Part shown: one piece after another, positions 17,422 through 25,944 of the stretch
Numbering within the stretch: position 1 is the stretch's first letter
Layout of the letters: each line of letters begins with the position of its first letter
Assembly (NCBI RefSeq): GCF_020859565.1
Contig: NZ_JAJHUO010000011.1
Location: 98,597 to 162,596 of the forward strand
Direction: 5' to 3'
DNA from: Saccharothrix luteola
Lineage (GTDB): Bacteria > Actinomycetota > Actinomycetes > Mycobacteriales > Pseudonocardiaceae
Length of the DNA: 64,000 bases
The notes under the pieces: model-generated
What the model saw: the letters and a program-made list of their open reading frames with translations, nothing else
Told to the model about the DNA's origin: nothing
Databases searched by the model: none
Program-made: the position numbers and the translations under genes

Positions 17422-20415
17422 TCACTTCAGGTACGGGCCGTCGACGCCGACCTTGCCCGGCGCCGGGTTGCCCGGCAGGTCCAGGACGTAGACGCGGACG
17501 TCGCCCTTGCCGCCGGGGTTCGCGGTCAGCGAGCCGGTGGTGACGGTCCTCGCCTCACCGGTGACGGCGTCGCGGTAGGTGCCGTTCGGGACGCCGGTGA
17601 ACGTGGCCGGACCCGAGATCGCGACCAGCGCGAAGCTGTCCACCGAGCCGGACGCGTAGCGGCGCTTGAACGCCATCCCGCCGGACACGCCCTCCGTCGA
17701 GTACTGGCCCTTCTGCAGCGCGGGCACCGCACGGCGGATCTGGTTGAGCCGCTGCACGTGCTTGACCAGCGGTTTCTGCAACGTGGTCGCGACCTGACCG
17801 GACGCGGACGACACCACGCCGTAGTCCGACGCCGTGACCTGGCCCGCGAGGTGGTCGCCGTAGTACGCCCGACCGGTCGTCGCCAACGGGCACGTCGGGC
17901 CGCAGTCGATCGGTTTGCCCGCCTGGAACTCGATCTCCGAGCCGTAGTAGAGCGTCGGGATGCCGCGGAACGTCCACATCAGGCTCATGTTCTCCGCCCA
18001 CGCGTCCGTGCCGCCCGCGTACCGCACGCTCGACTTGTTCGGCCCGAAGTCGTGCGAGTCCACGTAGGTCACGTTGTAGGTGGCGTCGTTGGTGGAGTCG
18101 TCGGAGTCCTTCGCGTTCCAGAACGCGTTGTTCGCGTCGCCGAAGTTCATGTGCAGACGCATGTCGATGATGTTCATGCCGGAGGACTTCGAGTGGTCCG
18201 GTTCGCGGTAGGCGTTGCCGTCGAGGAACGCGTTGCGGCTCGTCGGCTGCCCGCCCGTGCCCATCCCCTGCTCGTAGGAGTACTGCTCCAGCGACGCGGT
18301 GGCGTCGTCGGCGCTGTACTCGCGGCGCTCCTTCCAGGTGAAGAACTGCGCCGAGTGGTTGACCGAACCCCGGTTCCACTTGTCGTTGACGAACGCGGCG
18401 ACCTCGCCGAACACGAAGAAGTCCCGGCCCTTGTCGCCGAACTTCGCGGTGGCGTGCTGCTGGATCGCGGGCAGGAACCGGCGGTTCCACGTCACGCGCG
18501 GGATGTGCACGGCGGTGTCCACCCGGAACCCGTCCACGCCCATGTCGATGAACCGGTTGTAGGCGTCGATCAGGTACTTCTGCACGATCGGGTTCTCGGT
18601 GTTGAAGTCGGCCAGGTCCTCGTGCAGCCAGCACGACCGCGAGTCCTCGCCCTCCCAGTTGCCGATCCAGCACCGGTGGTAGAGCTGGGCGGGGAACATC
18701 CCGGACGTGGGGCTCGGCCACTGGCAGCCGTAGATCCGGTAGCCCTCCGGGCTGGAGTGCTGGGTCGGCTTGCCCCAGTCGACGCACGTGTTCCCGGCGG
18801 GCTCCGTGGTCGACCACAGGTCGCCGTTGTAGTAGGACTTGCCGGTGGTCGGGTCGATGGTCAGGCCGTCGTACTCGAAGCCCTGGACCGGTTGGTCGTA
18901 GTACCAGGACCACTGGTTGTCTCGGATGCCGAACACCTTCGCCTGGAACAGGCCCTTCGCGCCCCACCGGGAACTGTGGTTGTAGACGACGTCCTGGTAG
19001 ATCTTCAGGCCCTTGGCGTGCGCCTTGTTGATCAGGTCCTGGTAGGTCGCGCCGGGCGTTTCCAGGCGCGGGTCGACGCGGTGGAAGTCCCAGCCGTGGT
19101 AGCCGTGGAAGTCGTAGTCCGAGCGGTTGAGCACGACCGGCGTGATCCAGATCGCGGAGAAGCCCAGGCCCTTGATGTAGTCGAGCTTGTCGACCAGGCC
19201 CTGGAAGTCGCCGCGGAACATCGGGTCGTCGTTGGCCGCGTTGCCGGAGCGCACGTGCCGGCTGCCACCCCGGTTGTTCGCCGTGACGCCGTCGTTGAAG
19301 CGGGCGGTCATCACGAAGTAGATCGAGTCCTCGCGCGGGTCGCCGCCCAACGGCGTGCCGCCCGGTGGCGCCGGCGGCGCGTCGCCCGTGGTCACCGCGA
19401 CGGACGCGGTGGAGCCGGACTTGTTGCCCGCCGCGTCGTAGGCCTTGAGCGCGTAGGTGTAGGTCGTGTTCGCGGTGAGCGGGCCGTCGGCGAAGCCCAC
19501 CGCGCCGGTGTTGCGCACGACGACGCCCAGCGCGCCACCCGTGCGGGTGACCTCGTAGCCCGCGACCGCGACGTTGTCGGTGGACGCCGTCCACGTCAGC
19601 GAGACGGTGAGCCCGGACGCGGTGGCCCGCAGGCCGGTGGGCACGCCCGGCGCGACGGTGTCCTGCGGGGCAGGGGGTCCGCAGGGGTCCGTCGCGTTCG
19701 GCGTGACCACGCCGTCCTTCACGGTGCTGCGCCCGGTCCGCAGCGCGTAGTCGGCGCCGTTGTTGTTGTCCCACTGGCCGGAGCCGTTGTTGAACGCCGC
19801 CTTGAGGCCGGTGGCCTGGCCGAGGTCGACCGAGGCGCGCGCCCAGTCCGGGCACACCTGTTCCATCGGCACGCCCGGCACGGCCGTCCACGTGCCGCCG
19901 TTCGGCTGGTAGTGGATCCGGGTCGCGGTCCAGTTCCGGGTCTTGGTGGAGTAGTAGACCTCCGCGTGGTTCGTCGGACCGGGATCCGGGTCGGGGTCGG
20001 TCCCGCACGGGTCGCCGACGCCGATCACGCCCGCGGCGACGGTGACGTCGCCCGTGCCCAGGCCGTAGTTCTGCCCGTTGTTGTTGTCCCAGGTGCCGGC
20101 GCCGTTGTTGAACACCGCGACGAGGCCGGTGGCGTCTCCGAGCGGCACGGTCCGGCGCACCCAGCCCGCGCACGCCGCCGGTTCCATGCGTTCGCCCGGC
20201 ACGGCGGTCCACGGGCCGTTGCGCGGTTGGTAGTGCACGTTGGCGACCGGCCACCCCGAAGGCAGGCGGTAGAAGACCGTAGTGCTGTTCGCCGCCGCGG
20301 CGGCGGCCGGTGTCGTGGTCCCGCTCTGGGCGGAACTGCCCGGCGCGGTCCACGCCGCCCCGGTCAGGCCGAGGGCCACGAGAAAGGCGGTCAGTCGTCG
20401 CGATCTCGCTCGCAT
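17422..20415 (-). CDS. Secreted multidomain alpha-amylase (GH13) with tandem starch-binding modules
   Basis: Large exported starch-degrading enzyme of 997 residues. Order: signal peptide (1 to about 32); two homologous modules (about 44-130 and 150-240), each with a VHYQP or IHYQP segment, WTAVPG, GLVAVFNNG or GLKAAFNNG and WDNNNG, as in CBM25-type starch-binding modules; a fibronectin type III domain (about 247-335); the GH13 barrel with YQDVVYNHSS, nucleophile in GFRVDTAVHI, acid/base in FVFGEVA and the third acid in YVDSHDFG; and a C-terminal beta domain. The start at 20415 has a GGGAGC site. MalR-like TTGCAAG boxes upstream suggest induction by maltodextrins. Confidence 0.94.
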   Translation of the reverse strand: MRARSRRLTAFLVALGLTGAAWTAPGSSAQSGTTTPAAAAAANSTTVFYRLPSGWPVANVHYQPRNGPWTAVPGERMEPAACAGWVRRTVPLGDATGLVAVFNNGAGTWDNNNGQNYGLGTGDVTVAAGVIGVGDPCGTDPDPDPGPTNHAEVYYSTKTRNWTATRIHYQPNGGTWTAVPGVPMEQVCPDWARASVDLGQATGLKAAFNNGSGQWDNNNGADYALRTGRSTVKDGVVTPNATDPCGPPAPQDTVAPGVPTGLRATASGLTVSLTWTASTDNVAVAGYEVTRTGGALGVVVRNTGAVGFADGPLTANTTYTYALKAYDAAGNKSGSTASVAVTTGDAPPAPPGGTPLGGDPREDSIYFVMTARFNDGVTANNRGGSRHVRSGNAANDDPMFRGDFQGLVDKLDYIKGLGFSAIWITPVVLNRSDYDFHGYHGWDFHRVDPRLETPGATYQDLINKAHAKGLKIYQDVVYNHSSRWGAKGLFQAKVFGIRDNQWSWYYDQPVQGFEYDGLTIDPTTGKSYYNGDLWSTTEPAGNTCVDWGKPTQHSSPEGYRIYGCQWPSPTSGMFPAQLYHRCWIGNWEGEDSRSCWLHEDLADFNTENPIVQKYLIDAYNRFIDMGVDGFRVDTAVHIPRVTWNRRFLPAIQQHATAKFGDKGRDFFVFGEVAAFVNDKWNRGSVNHSAQFFTWKERREYSADDATASLEQYSYEQGMGTGGQPTSRNAFLDGNAYREPDHSKSSGMNIIDMRLHMNFGDANNAFWNAKDSDDSTNDATYNVTYVDSHDFGPNKSSVRYAGGTDAWAENMSLMWTFRGIPTLYYGSEIEFQAGKPIDCGPTCPLATTGRAYYGDHLAGQVTASDYGVVSSASGQVATTLQKPLVKHVQRLNQIRRAVPALQKGQYSTEGVSGGMAFKRRYASGSVDSFALVAISGPATFTGVPNGTYRDAVTGEARTVTTGSLTANPGGKGDVRVYVLDLPGNPAPGKVGVDGPYLK

Positions 20416-20437
20416 CGCTGCTCCCGTCACGCTTCGT

Positions 20438-20540
20438 TGCGCAAGGTGGTGCAATTGTTTGCAGGCTAGACCTGGCTCCACACCGGTGTAAACGGCGTGA
20501 CGAGCCCGAACGTAGAGCGATCTTTGCAAGGGTTTGCAAG
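20438..20540. promoter_or_regulatory. MalR-like boxes in the amylase / LuxR divergent region
   Basis: TTGCGCAAGG (20438-20447), GCAATTGTTTGCAGG (20451-20465) and the direct repeat TTTGCAAG at 20523-20530 and 20533-20540 (10-base period) surround the amylase promoter. TTGCAAG/CTTGCAG repeats are the known operator units of maltose regulators at Streptomyces amylase promoters. The LacI gene at 14564 is the candidate binder. Confidence 0.65.
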
Positions 20541-20609
20541 GTGGTTCGCCCACGCGTTGCTTTGTCGATCTCACGGGACGCGCACGGCCCGATGTCGTAC
20601 GGTGTCCGG

Positions 20610-22910
20610 ATGACCGAGCGGGCAGCGGGAGGCGGTGTGGTGCCGCGGGCGCTGAGTTCGTTCGTCGGCCGCAAGGATCTGCTGGCCGAGCTGCGCCGGC
20701 GGATGGGTGCCGCGCCGCTCATCACGCTCACCGGCGTGGGTGGCGGCGGCAAGACCCGGCTGGCGCTGGAACTCGCGGCGCAGGTGCACCGCGCTTACGA
20801 CGACGGCGTGCGGGTGGTCGAGCTGGCGTCCGCGCGCGGCGGCGACCCCGAGTTGTTGGCACAGGTGGTATTGAGCACCGTCGGCGTGCCCGACCAGGCG
20901 ACCACGACGCCGTTGGAGACGTTGGTCGACTACCTGCGGCCGCGGCAGGTGCTGCTGGTCCTGGACAACTGCGAGCACCTCGTGGAACCGGTGGCGCGGC
21001 TGGTCCGCGCGGTGCTCGGCGCCGCGCCCGGCGTGCGGGTCCTGGCCACCAGCCGGGCCCGGCTGCGGGTGCCCGGCGAGGTGCTGGTGATGGTGCCGCC
21101 GCTGGACGTGCCCGCCGAGGACGCGCCGCTCGACCTCGGCTACGAGTCCGTGGCGCTGCTGGTGGACCGGGCCGAGGCGAGCGTGCCGGGCTGGCGGGTC
21201 ACGCCGGAGAACTGGCCGCACGTGGTGCGCGTGCTGCGCCGCGTGTCGGGCATCCCGCTGGCCATCGAGCAGGCCGTGGTGCGGATGCGGTCCATGCCGG
21301 TGTCCTTGCTGGCCGACCGGCTCGACGACGTGATGCGCGTGCTCACCGCCAACGACACCACCGCGGTCGAGCACCACCAGACCATGGCCGCGCTCATCGA
21401 CTGGAGCCACGCCCACTGCACGCCCGCCGAACGCCTCCTGTGGGCGCGGTTGTCGGTGTTCGAGGGCGGGTTCAGCCTGACCGCGGCCGAGGACGTGTGC
21501 GCGGGCGGCGGACTGGCCGCCGACCAGGTCGCCGACGCGCTGGCCGGGCTGCTGGACAAGTCGATCGCGCTGCCGTCCGCCGACCGCAGCCGCTACCACC
21601 TGCTCGAACCGATCCGGCAGCACGGCGCGGCCGAGCTGCGGTCCGCCGGCGAGGTCGAGCACGTGCGGCAGCGGCACCAGGACTACTTCCGGCGCGAGGC
21701 GGCGCGGCTGGCCGCGTCGTTCGCCGGGCACAACGAGGCCGCGCTGCTCGCGGCGGTCGACGCCGACATGGCCAACCACCGCGTGGTGCTCAACGACCTG
21801 ATCCGCAACCCCGACACCGCGCACGCCGGCCTCCTGATGAGCGTCGACCTGGCCCGCACCCGCTGGTACACCTACGCCGGTCGATTACCCGAAGAACGGC
21901 TGTGGCTGGGACGCGCGCTCGCCGCCACACCGCCGACCGCGGACCCGTTGCGGGCCAGTGCCATCGCCCTCGACGCGTGGATCGCGCTGTGCCTGGGCGT
22001 GGAGCGGGAGCTCGTCGCCCGACGGGTGGACGAGGCCGACGCCATGGCCCGCGAGGTGGGCGGGCCGGTGCCCGCGGTGACGTTCGTGCGCGGCGCGTAC
22101 GCCGTGCTGGCGTTGGGCGCGGTCGACGGTGTCGAGTTGTTGCGGCAGGCGCACGAGGAGTTCGGCGCGCTCGGACCCGCGTTCGCGGTGGACCACCACC
22201 TCGCGCACATCATGCTGACCGTGTCGCTGGTGCTGCTCGGTTCCCGCGAGCAGGCCGAGCCCGCGGCGGAGGAGTTCTACGCCGAGTGCGAGCGGCTTGG
22301 CGCGCTGTGGGGCATCAGCTGGGCGCACTGGTGCCGCGGCGTGGTGCAGACGCGGTGGGGCGACCCGGTCGGCGCGCTGGACGTGCTGATGGAAGGCCTG
22401 CGGGTGCAGCGGGAGATCCGCGACAAGTGGGGTCCCCTGTGGTCGATCGAGGCCTTGGGGTGGGCGCACTCCCGGGCCGGTGACGGCTCCGCCGCCGCCC
22501 GGATGCTGGGGCTGGCGCACGGGTTGCACCGGGTGACCGGTGTCCGGGTGGACGGTCTGGTGCCGTTCGCGTGGGTCACCGCGCAGGCCGTGGCGCGGGC
22601 CAAGGCGGTGCTCGGCGAGGACGAGTACGCGCGGGCGTACGCGGGCCCGGCGGAGTCGGTGGAGCAGGCGCTGGCCGTCGTGCTCGACGAGGTGCCGACG
22701 CCGGAGCCCGACCGCCGTCCGGGCGGCCTGACCCCGGCCGAGTGGAACGTGGCCAAGCTGGTCGGCGACGGGCTGTCCAACCCGGAGGTGGCCACCAGGC
22801 TGGTGATCTCGCCGGCGACCGTCCACACGCACCTGACCCGGATCTACCGCAAGCTCGAGATCAGCAGCCGCCACCAGCTGATCTCGCTCCTGGCGGGCAT
22901 GGCCGACTAG
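20610..22910 (+). CDS. AAA ATPase / LuxR-type regulator (large ATP-binding LuxR-like)
   Basis: Regulator of 766 residues. The N-terminal ATPase region has the Walker A motif TGVGGGGKTR (Lys48), a Walker B-like VLLVLDNCEH (about 110) and an NB-ARC style LATSRARLRVPGE segment. A helical repeat region fills the middle. The C-terminus (about 702-766) is a LuxR DNA-binding domain with LTPAEWNVAKLVGDGLSNPEVATRLV and ATVHTHLTRIYRKL. The ATG at 20610 follows TACGGT (20598-20603) by 6 bases, so I infer a leaderless message; an alternative ATG is at 20592. It is divergent from the amylase and may influence it, though nothing proves this. Confidence 0.88.
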   Translation: MTERAAGGGVVPRALSSFVGRKDLLAELRRRMGAAPLITLTGVGGGGKTRLALELAAQVHRAYDDGVRVVELASARGGDPELLAQVVLSTVGVPDQATTTPLETLVDYLRPRQVLLVLDNCEHLVEPVARLVRAVLGAAPGVRVLATSRARLRVPGEVLVMVPPLDVPAEDAPLDLGYESVALLVDRAEASVPGWRVTPENWPHVVRVLRRVSGIPLAIEQAVVRMRSMPVSLLADRLDDVMRVLTANDTTAVEHHQTMAALIDWSHAHCTPAERLLWARLSVFEGGFSLTAAEDVCAGGGLAADQVADALAGLLDKSIALPSADRSRYHLLEPIRQHGAAELRSAGEVEHVRQRHQDYFRREAARLAASFAGHNEAALLAAVDADMANHRVVLNDLIRNPDTAHAGLLMSVDLARTRWYTYAGRLPEERLWLGRALAATPPTADPLRASAIALDAWIALCLGVERELVARRVDEADAMAREVGGPVPAVTFVRGAYAVLALGAVDGVELLRQAHEEFGALGPAFAVDHHLAHIMLTVSLVLLGSREQAEPAAEEFYAECERLGALWGISWAHWCRGVVQTRWGDPVGALDVLMEGLRVQREIRDKWGPLWSIEALGWAHSRAGDGSAAARMLGLAHGLHRVTGVRVDGLVPFAWVTAQAVARAKAVLGEDEYARAYAGPAESVEQALAVVLDEVPTPEPDRRPGGLTPAEWNVAKLVGDGLSNPEVATRLVISPATVHTHLTRIYRKLEISSRHQLISLLAGMAD

Positions 22911-22915
22911 AGCGG

Positions 22916-23701
22916 TCAGCGGGGATCCGTCCGGGGGATGTAGACGCCGGCGGCGCGGAGCTTGGTCTCGAAGAGCGTGGCCAGCCGTGCCGCGGCGGGC
23001 GTCCGCTCGTCGCCGTGGTGGGCGATCAGCGCGTACCGGGTCGCGGCGTCGGTGCGGGCTTGCAGGCCGGTCACGGTCTTCAGCAGCGCGGGGTCGGCGA
23101 GGTAGTGGTCGGCCGCGGCGGTGGCGAGCTCGTCGAGGCGGGGGTCGTCCGGGTCCCAGGCCGCGGCCTCGACCGCCCGCCGGGCCAGGGTGACGAGGCC
23201 GGGGTCCTCGATGGCGTGCTCGAACTGGGTGAGGTAGTCGTCGAAGCCCTCCGGGACCAGCGCCCGGGCCAGCACCCACCCCTCCCTCGTGGCCGCCACC
23301 TCCGCCGCCGGGAACCGGAGGTCGCGCATCCGCTCCAGCAGCGCGACCGCGCGGTCGGGCAGCAGCGCCCGGTCGCCGTCGGCGAGCCGGTGCAGCGTGT
23401 CGCGCCGCGTGGTCAACTCCTCGATCCGCTCGGTGAGCTGCCGCTCCACGTCCGCGAGCGCGGCGGTGAACCGCGCGGCGTCGGCGTCGAGCAGGGGTCC
23501 GATCCCGGCCAGCGGCACACCGGCGGCGGCCAGCGTCCGGACCTGCACCAGCCGCAACAGCTCGGCCGAGCCGTACCTGCGGTAGCCGGAGCCGTCGCGT
23601 TCGGGCTCCTCGACCAGGCCGAGCTTGTGGTAGTGCCGCACCGCCTTCACCGTGACGCCGACGAACGCCGCCGCCTGCCCGATCGTGACCCCGTTCCTCA
23701 T
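22916..23701 (-). CDS. MerR family regulator
   Basis: Regulator of 261 residues: an N-terminal MerR helix-turn-helix (TIGQAAAFVGVTVKAVRHYHKLGL), the wing SGYRRYG, a coiled segment (about 75-105), and a C-terminal domain from about 130 rich in acidic and aromatic residues that resembles the ligand-sensing part of TipA-like or TetR-like regulators. There are no cysteines of the metal-sensing type. It starts 4 bases after the stop of the serine hydrolase gene, so both are one operon, and ends 5 bases from the convergent LuxR gene. Confidence 0.9.
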   Translation of the reverse strand: MRNGVTIGQAAAFVGVTVKAVRHYHKLGLVEEPERDGSGYRRYGSAELLRLVQVRTLAAAGVPLAGIGPLLDADAARFTAALADVERQLTERIEELTTRRDTLHRLADGDRALLPDRAVALLERMRDLRFPAAEVAATREGWVLARALVPEGFDDYLTQFEHAIEDPGLVTLARRAVEAAAWDPDDPRLDELATAAADHYLADPALLKTVTGLQARTDAATRYALIAHHGDERTPAAARLATLFETKLRAAGVYIPRTDPR

Positions 23702-23705
23702 CCGC

Positions 23706-24872
23706 TCAGCCTGCCTTGTGGTCCGCGTCGGCCCGCACGCCGCCGAACACCTCGTCGACGAGCCGTCGCTGGGCGTCCCGGAACGCGGTGGCGATGGACA
23801 GGTCGGCGTCGTCGACGCAGTTCAGCGCGGCGGTCAGGGTCCTGCTGCCGTCGGGGGTGGCGCACATCAGCGCCGCGTGGCCGATGGCGGCGCCGTTGTG
23901 GCAGATGACGGTGCCGCCACCGGTCGTGGTCAGCACGAACACGCCCAGGCCGTAGTCCATGTCCGGGATGCCCGTCGGGTGCGGCGCGCACATCTCGGCC
24001 AGCAGCGCGGCCGGCAGGAGTTCGCCGCCCAGCAGCGCGGAGAAGAACGTGTGGAGGTCCCGGGTGGTCGAGATCATGTCGCCGCCGCTGGAGATCCAGG
24101 ACGGGTTCTGGCGGGTGACGTCGACCGTCTTGCGCTCGCCCCCGTCCACGTAGCGGTAGTAGGCGTGGGCGTGCGGCTCGGGGATCTCCGGCGAGGCGTC
24201 CGGCACCGCGGTACCCGTCAGCCCGAGCGGGCCCAGGACGTGTCGCCGCAGCTCCTCGGCGACCGGGCGGCCGGTGACGTGCTCGATCAGCAGCCGGGCC
24301 AGCACGTAGTTGGTGTTGGAGTAGCTCCAGCCCGTGCCCGGTTCGAACCGCGCCGGCTTGGCCAACGCCGGCGCCACCAGGTCACGCGGCCGGTAGGTCG
24401 TGAACCGGTTGGTCAGCCACTCCTGACCCGTGGGGCCGTAGGCGATGGGGATGCCCGGCACGATCGTGCCGTCGGCGTCGACCTCGCCGCTGAAGTTGAA
24501 CAGCCCGCTGGTGTGCTGCAACAACATCCGCACCGTGATGCGCCCGTCCAGCCCGAACCCGGGCAGGTGGTGCGCCGCCGGGGTGTCCAGCCCGATCTCG
24601 CCCTCGGCCACCAACCGCAGCACCAGGGTCGCGATGAAGGTCTTGGTGTTGCTGCCGATCCGGACGTGCCCGTTCGTCGGCGGCGTCGCGGTGCCGCCCA
24701 GCTCGGCCGCCCCGGCGCTGCCGACCCACTCGCCGCGCTCGTCGTTCACGCGCAGTGACACGCCGAGGAAACCGGAGTCGACGATCTCCGCGATCGCCTT
24801 CCGCAGCTCCGGGCGATCGTGCGCGGCGGTCCGCGGGGTGCTGGTGTCCTGGCCGGAAAGGGTGGTGTGCAT
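23706..24872 (-). CDS. Serine hydrolase, beta-lactamase / D,D-carboxypeptidase family
   Basis: Class C beta-lactamase-fold hydrolase of 388 residues. The serine motif SxxK is SNTK (about residue 75), the second motif YSN is in WSYSNTNYV (about 185) and the third is HNGA in ICHNGAAIGH (about 325). The ATG at 24872 has an AGGAG site; no signal peptide is apparent, which is unusual for a cell-wall peptidase and favours an esterase or peptidase acting inside the cell. It leads an operon with the MerR gene, which may regulate it. Confidence 0.88.
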   Translation of the reverse strand: MHTTLSGQDTSTPRTAAHDRPELRKAIAEIVDSGFLGVSLRVNDERGEWVGSAGAAELGGTATPPTNGHVRIGSNTKTFIATLVLRLVAEGEIGLDTPAAHHLPGFGLDGRITVRMLLQHTSGLFNFSGEVDADGTIVPGIPIAYGPTGQEWLTNRFTTYRPRDLVAPALAKPARFEPGTGWSYSNTNYVLARLLIEHVTGRPVAEELRRHVLGPLGLTGTAVPDASPEIPEPHAHAYYRYVDGGERKTVDVTRQNPSWISSGGDMISTTRDLHTFFSALLGGELLPAALLAEMCAPHPTGIPDMDYGLGVFVLTTTGGGTVICHNGAAIGHAALMCATPDGSRTLTAALNCVDDADLSIATAFRDAQRRLVDEVFGGVRADADHKAG

Positions 24873-25107
24873 GGTGGTCCGCTCCTGTGGTCCCGCTGTT
24901 CCCGGTCGGCGTCGTGCCGCTGCGACGAGCCTGCACCCTGACCTCGGGTCAACCTCCGCCATGATCCAGATCACACCGGCGCACGCCTTGTCCCCCGCGC
25001 GAGCTACACGCGGATGTCCACCGCGCGGTGATGATCCGACGACGCCGGCTCCGTAGCGTCCGTCCGGTCCTCGGCCGAACGGTCGTGGACCGGACGGAGG
25101 AGTCTTC
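24873..25107. promoter_or_regulatory. Divergent promoter region with a hairpin touching the CPBP ribosome site
   Basis: The gap contains an 11-bp inverted repeat, CCGTCCGGTCC (25060-25070) and GGACCGGACGG (25087-25097), loop 16 bases. The right arm runs into the GGAGGAG ribosome site of the CPBP gene (ATG 25108). It may be an operator or an RNA hairpin that limits translation. The left half, before 25020, shows nothing recognised. Confidence 0.5.
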
Positions 25108-25944
25108 ATGCGCCTGCTACTGCAATTCCTGGCCGTCGCCGCGGTCGCCCTGGTCGGCAGCCAGGGCGCCGCCGCCGCGCAGGGCAACCCCTGGCTCACG
25201 CTGACGATCGGCATCGCGACCGCCGTGCTCGCCGTGGTCGTCTACACGTGGGTGGTGCGGCGCACCGAGCGCCGCGCGCCCGTGGAGTTGGCCCGCAGCG
25301 GCGCGATCGGCGCGACCGGTCGGGGGCTGCTGATCGGTGTCGCGATGTGCGGGGCCGTCATCGCCAACATCGCGTGGCTCGGCGGCTACTCGGTCGCCGG
25401 CCTGGGCTCGGTGACGGGAATGCTGGCGTTGGTCGGCTTCATGGCCGCCGCCGCCGTGACCGAGGAACTGCTCTTCCGCGGCGTCCTGTTCCGGATCGTC
25501 GAGGAACGCACCGGCACGTGGATCGCGCTGCTGCTGACCGGCGTGGTGTTCGGCCTGGCGCACATGGCCAACCCGAACGCGAGCCTCTGGGGCGCGACCG
25601 CCATCGCGATCGGGGCGGGCTTCATGCTCGCCGCCGCCTACGCCGCCACCCGCACCCTGTGGCTGCCGATCGGGCTGCACTTCGGCTGGAACTTCGCCCT
25701 CGCGGGCATCTTCGCCGCCGAGGTCTCGGGCAACGACACGACGGAGGGCCTGCTGGACTCGACGCTCTCGGGTCCGACCCTGCTCTCCGGCGGCGACTTC
25801 GGCCCCGAGGCGAGCGGGTACGCCGTGGCGTCCGGCGCGCTGCTGACGGTCGCGTTCCTGTGGCTGGCCCGCCGTCGCGGCCACATCGTCCCCCGCCGCC
25901 GCCGCGCGGACCGCGACCTCGCGCCAGCTACGCTCGCCGGGTGA
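25108..25944 (+). CDS. CPBP family intramembrane glutamic endopeptidase
   Basis: Polytopic membrane protein of 278 residues with the CPBP/Abi (CAAX protease) signatures: EELLFRG (about 118-124) in the first motif, FGLAHMANP (about 150) in the second and LHFGWNF (about 190) in the third. About seven hydrophobic segments are visible. The function in bacteria is usually intramembrane proteolysis or bacteriocin self-protection. A GGAGGAG site precedes the ATG. The stop overlaps the start of the kinase gene as GTGA, so protease and two-component system form one transcription unit. Confidence 0.9.
   Translation: MRLLLQFLAVAAVALVGSQGAAAAQGNPWLTLTIGIATAVLAVVVYTWVVRRTERRAPVELARSGAIGATGRGLLIGVAMCGAVIANIAWLGGYSVAGLGSVTGMLALVGFMAAAAVTEELLFRGVLFRIVEERTGTWIALLLTGVVFGLAHMANPNASLWGATAIAIGAGFMLAAAYAATRTLWLPIGLHFGWNFALAGIFAAEVSGNDTTEGLLDSTLSGPTLLSGGDFGPEASGYAVASGALLTVAFLWLARRRGHIVPRRRRADRDLAPATLAG

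Noticed and set aside
17284..20469. Open frame of over 1000 codons antisense to the amylase
   Set aside because: It mirrors the GC third-position bias of the amylase on the other strand; the product is Arg/Val/Gly-rich with no domain, whereas the amylase has all catalytic motifs.
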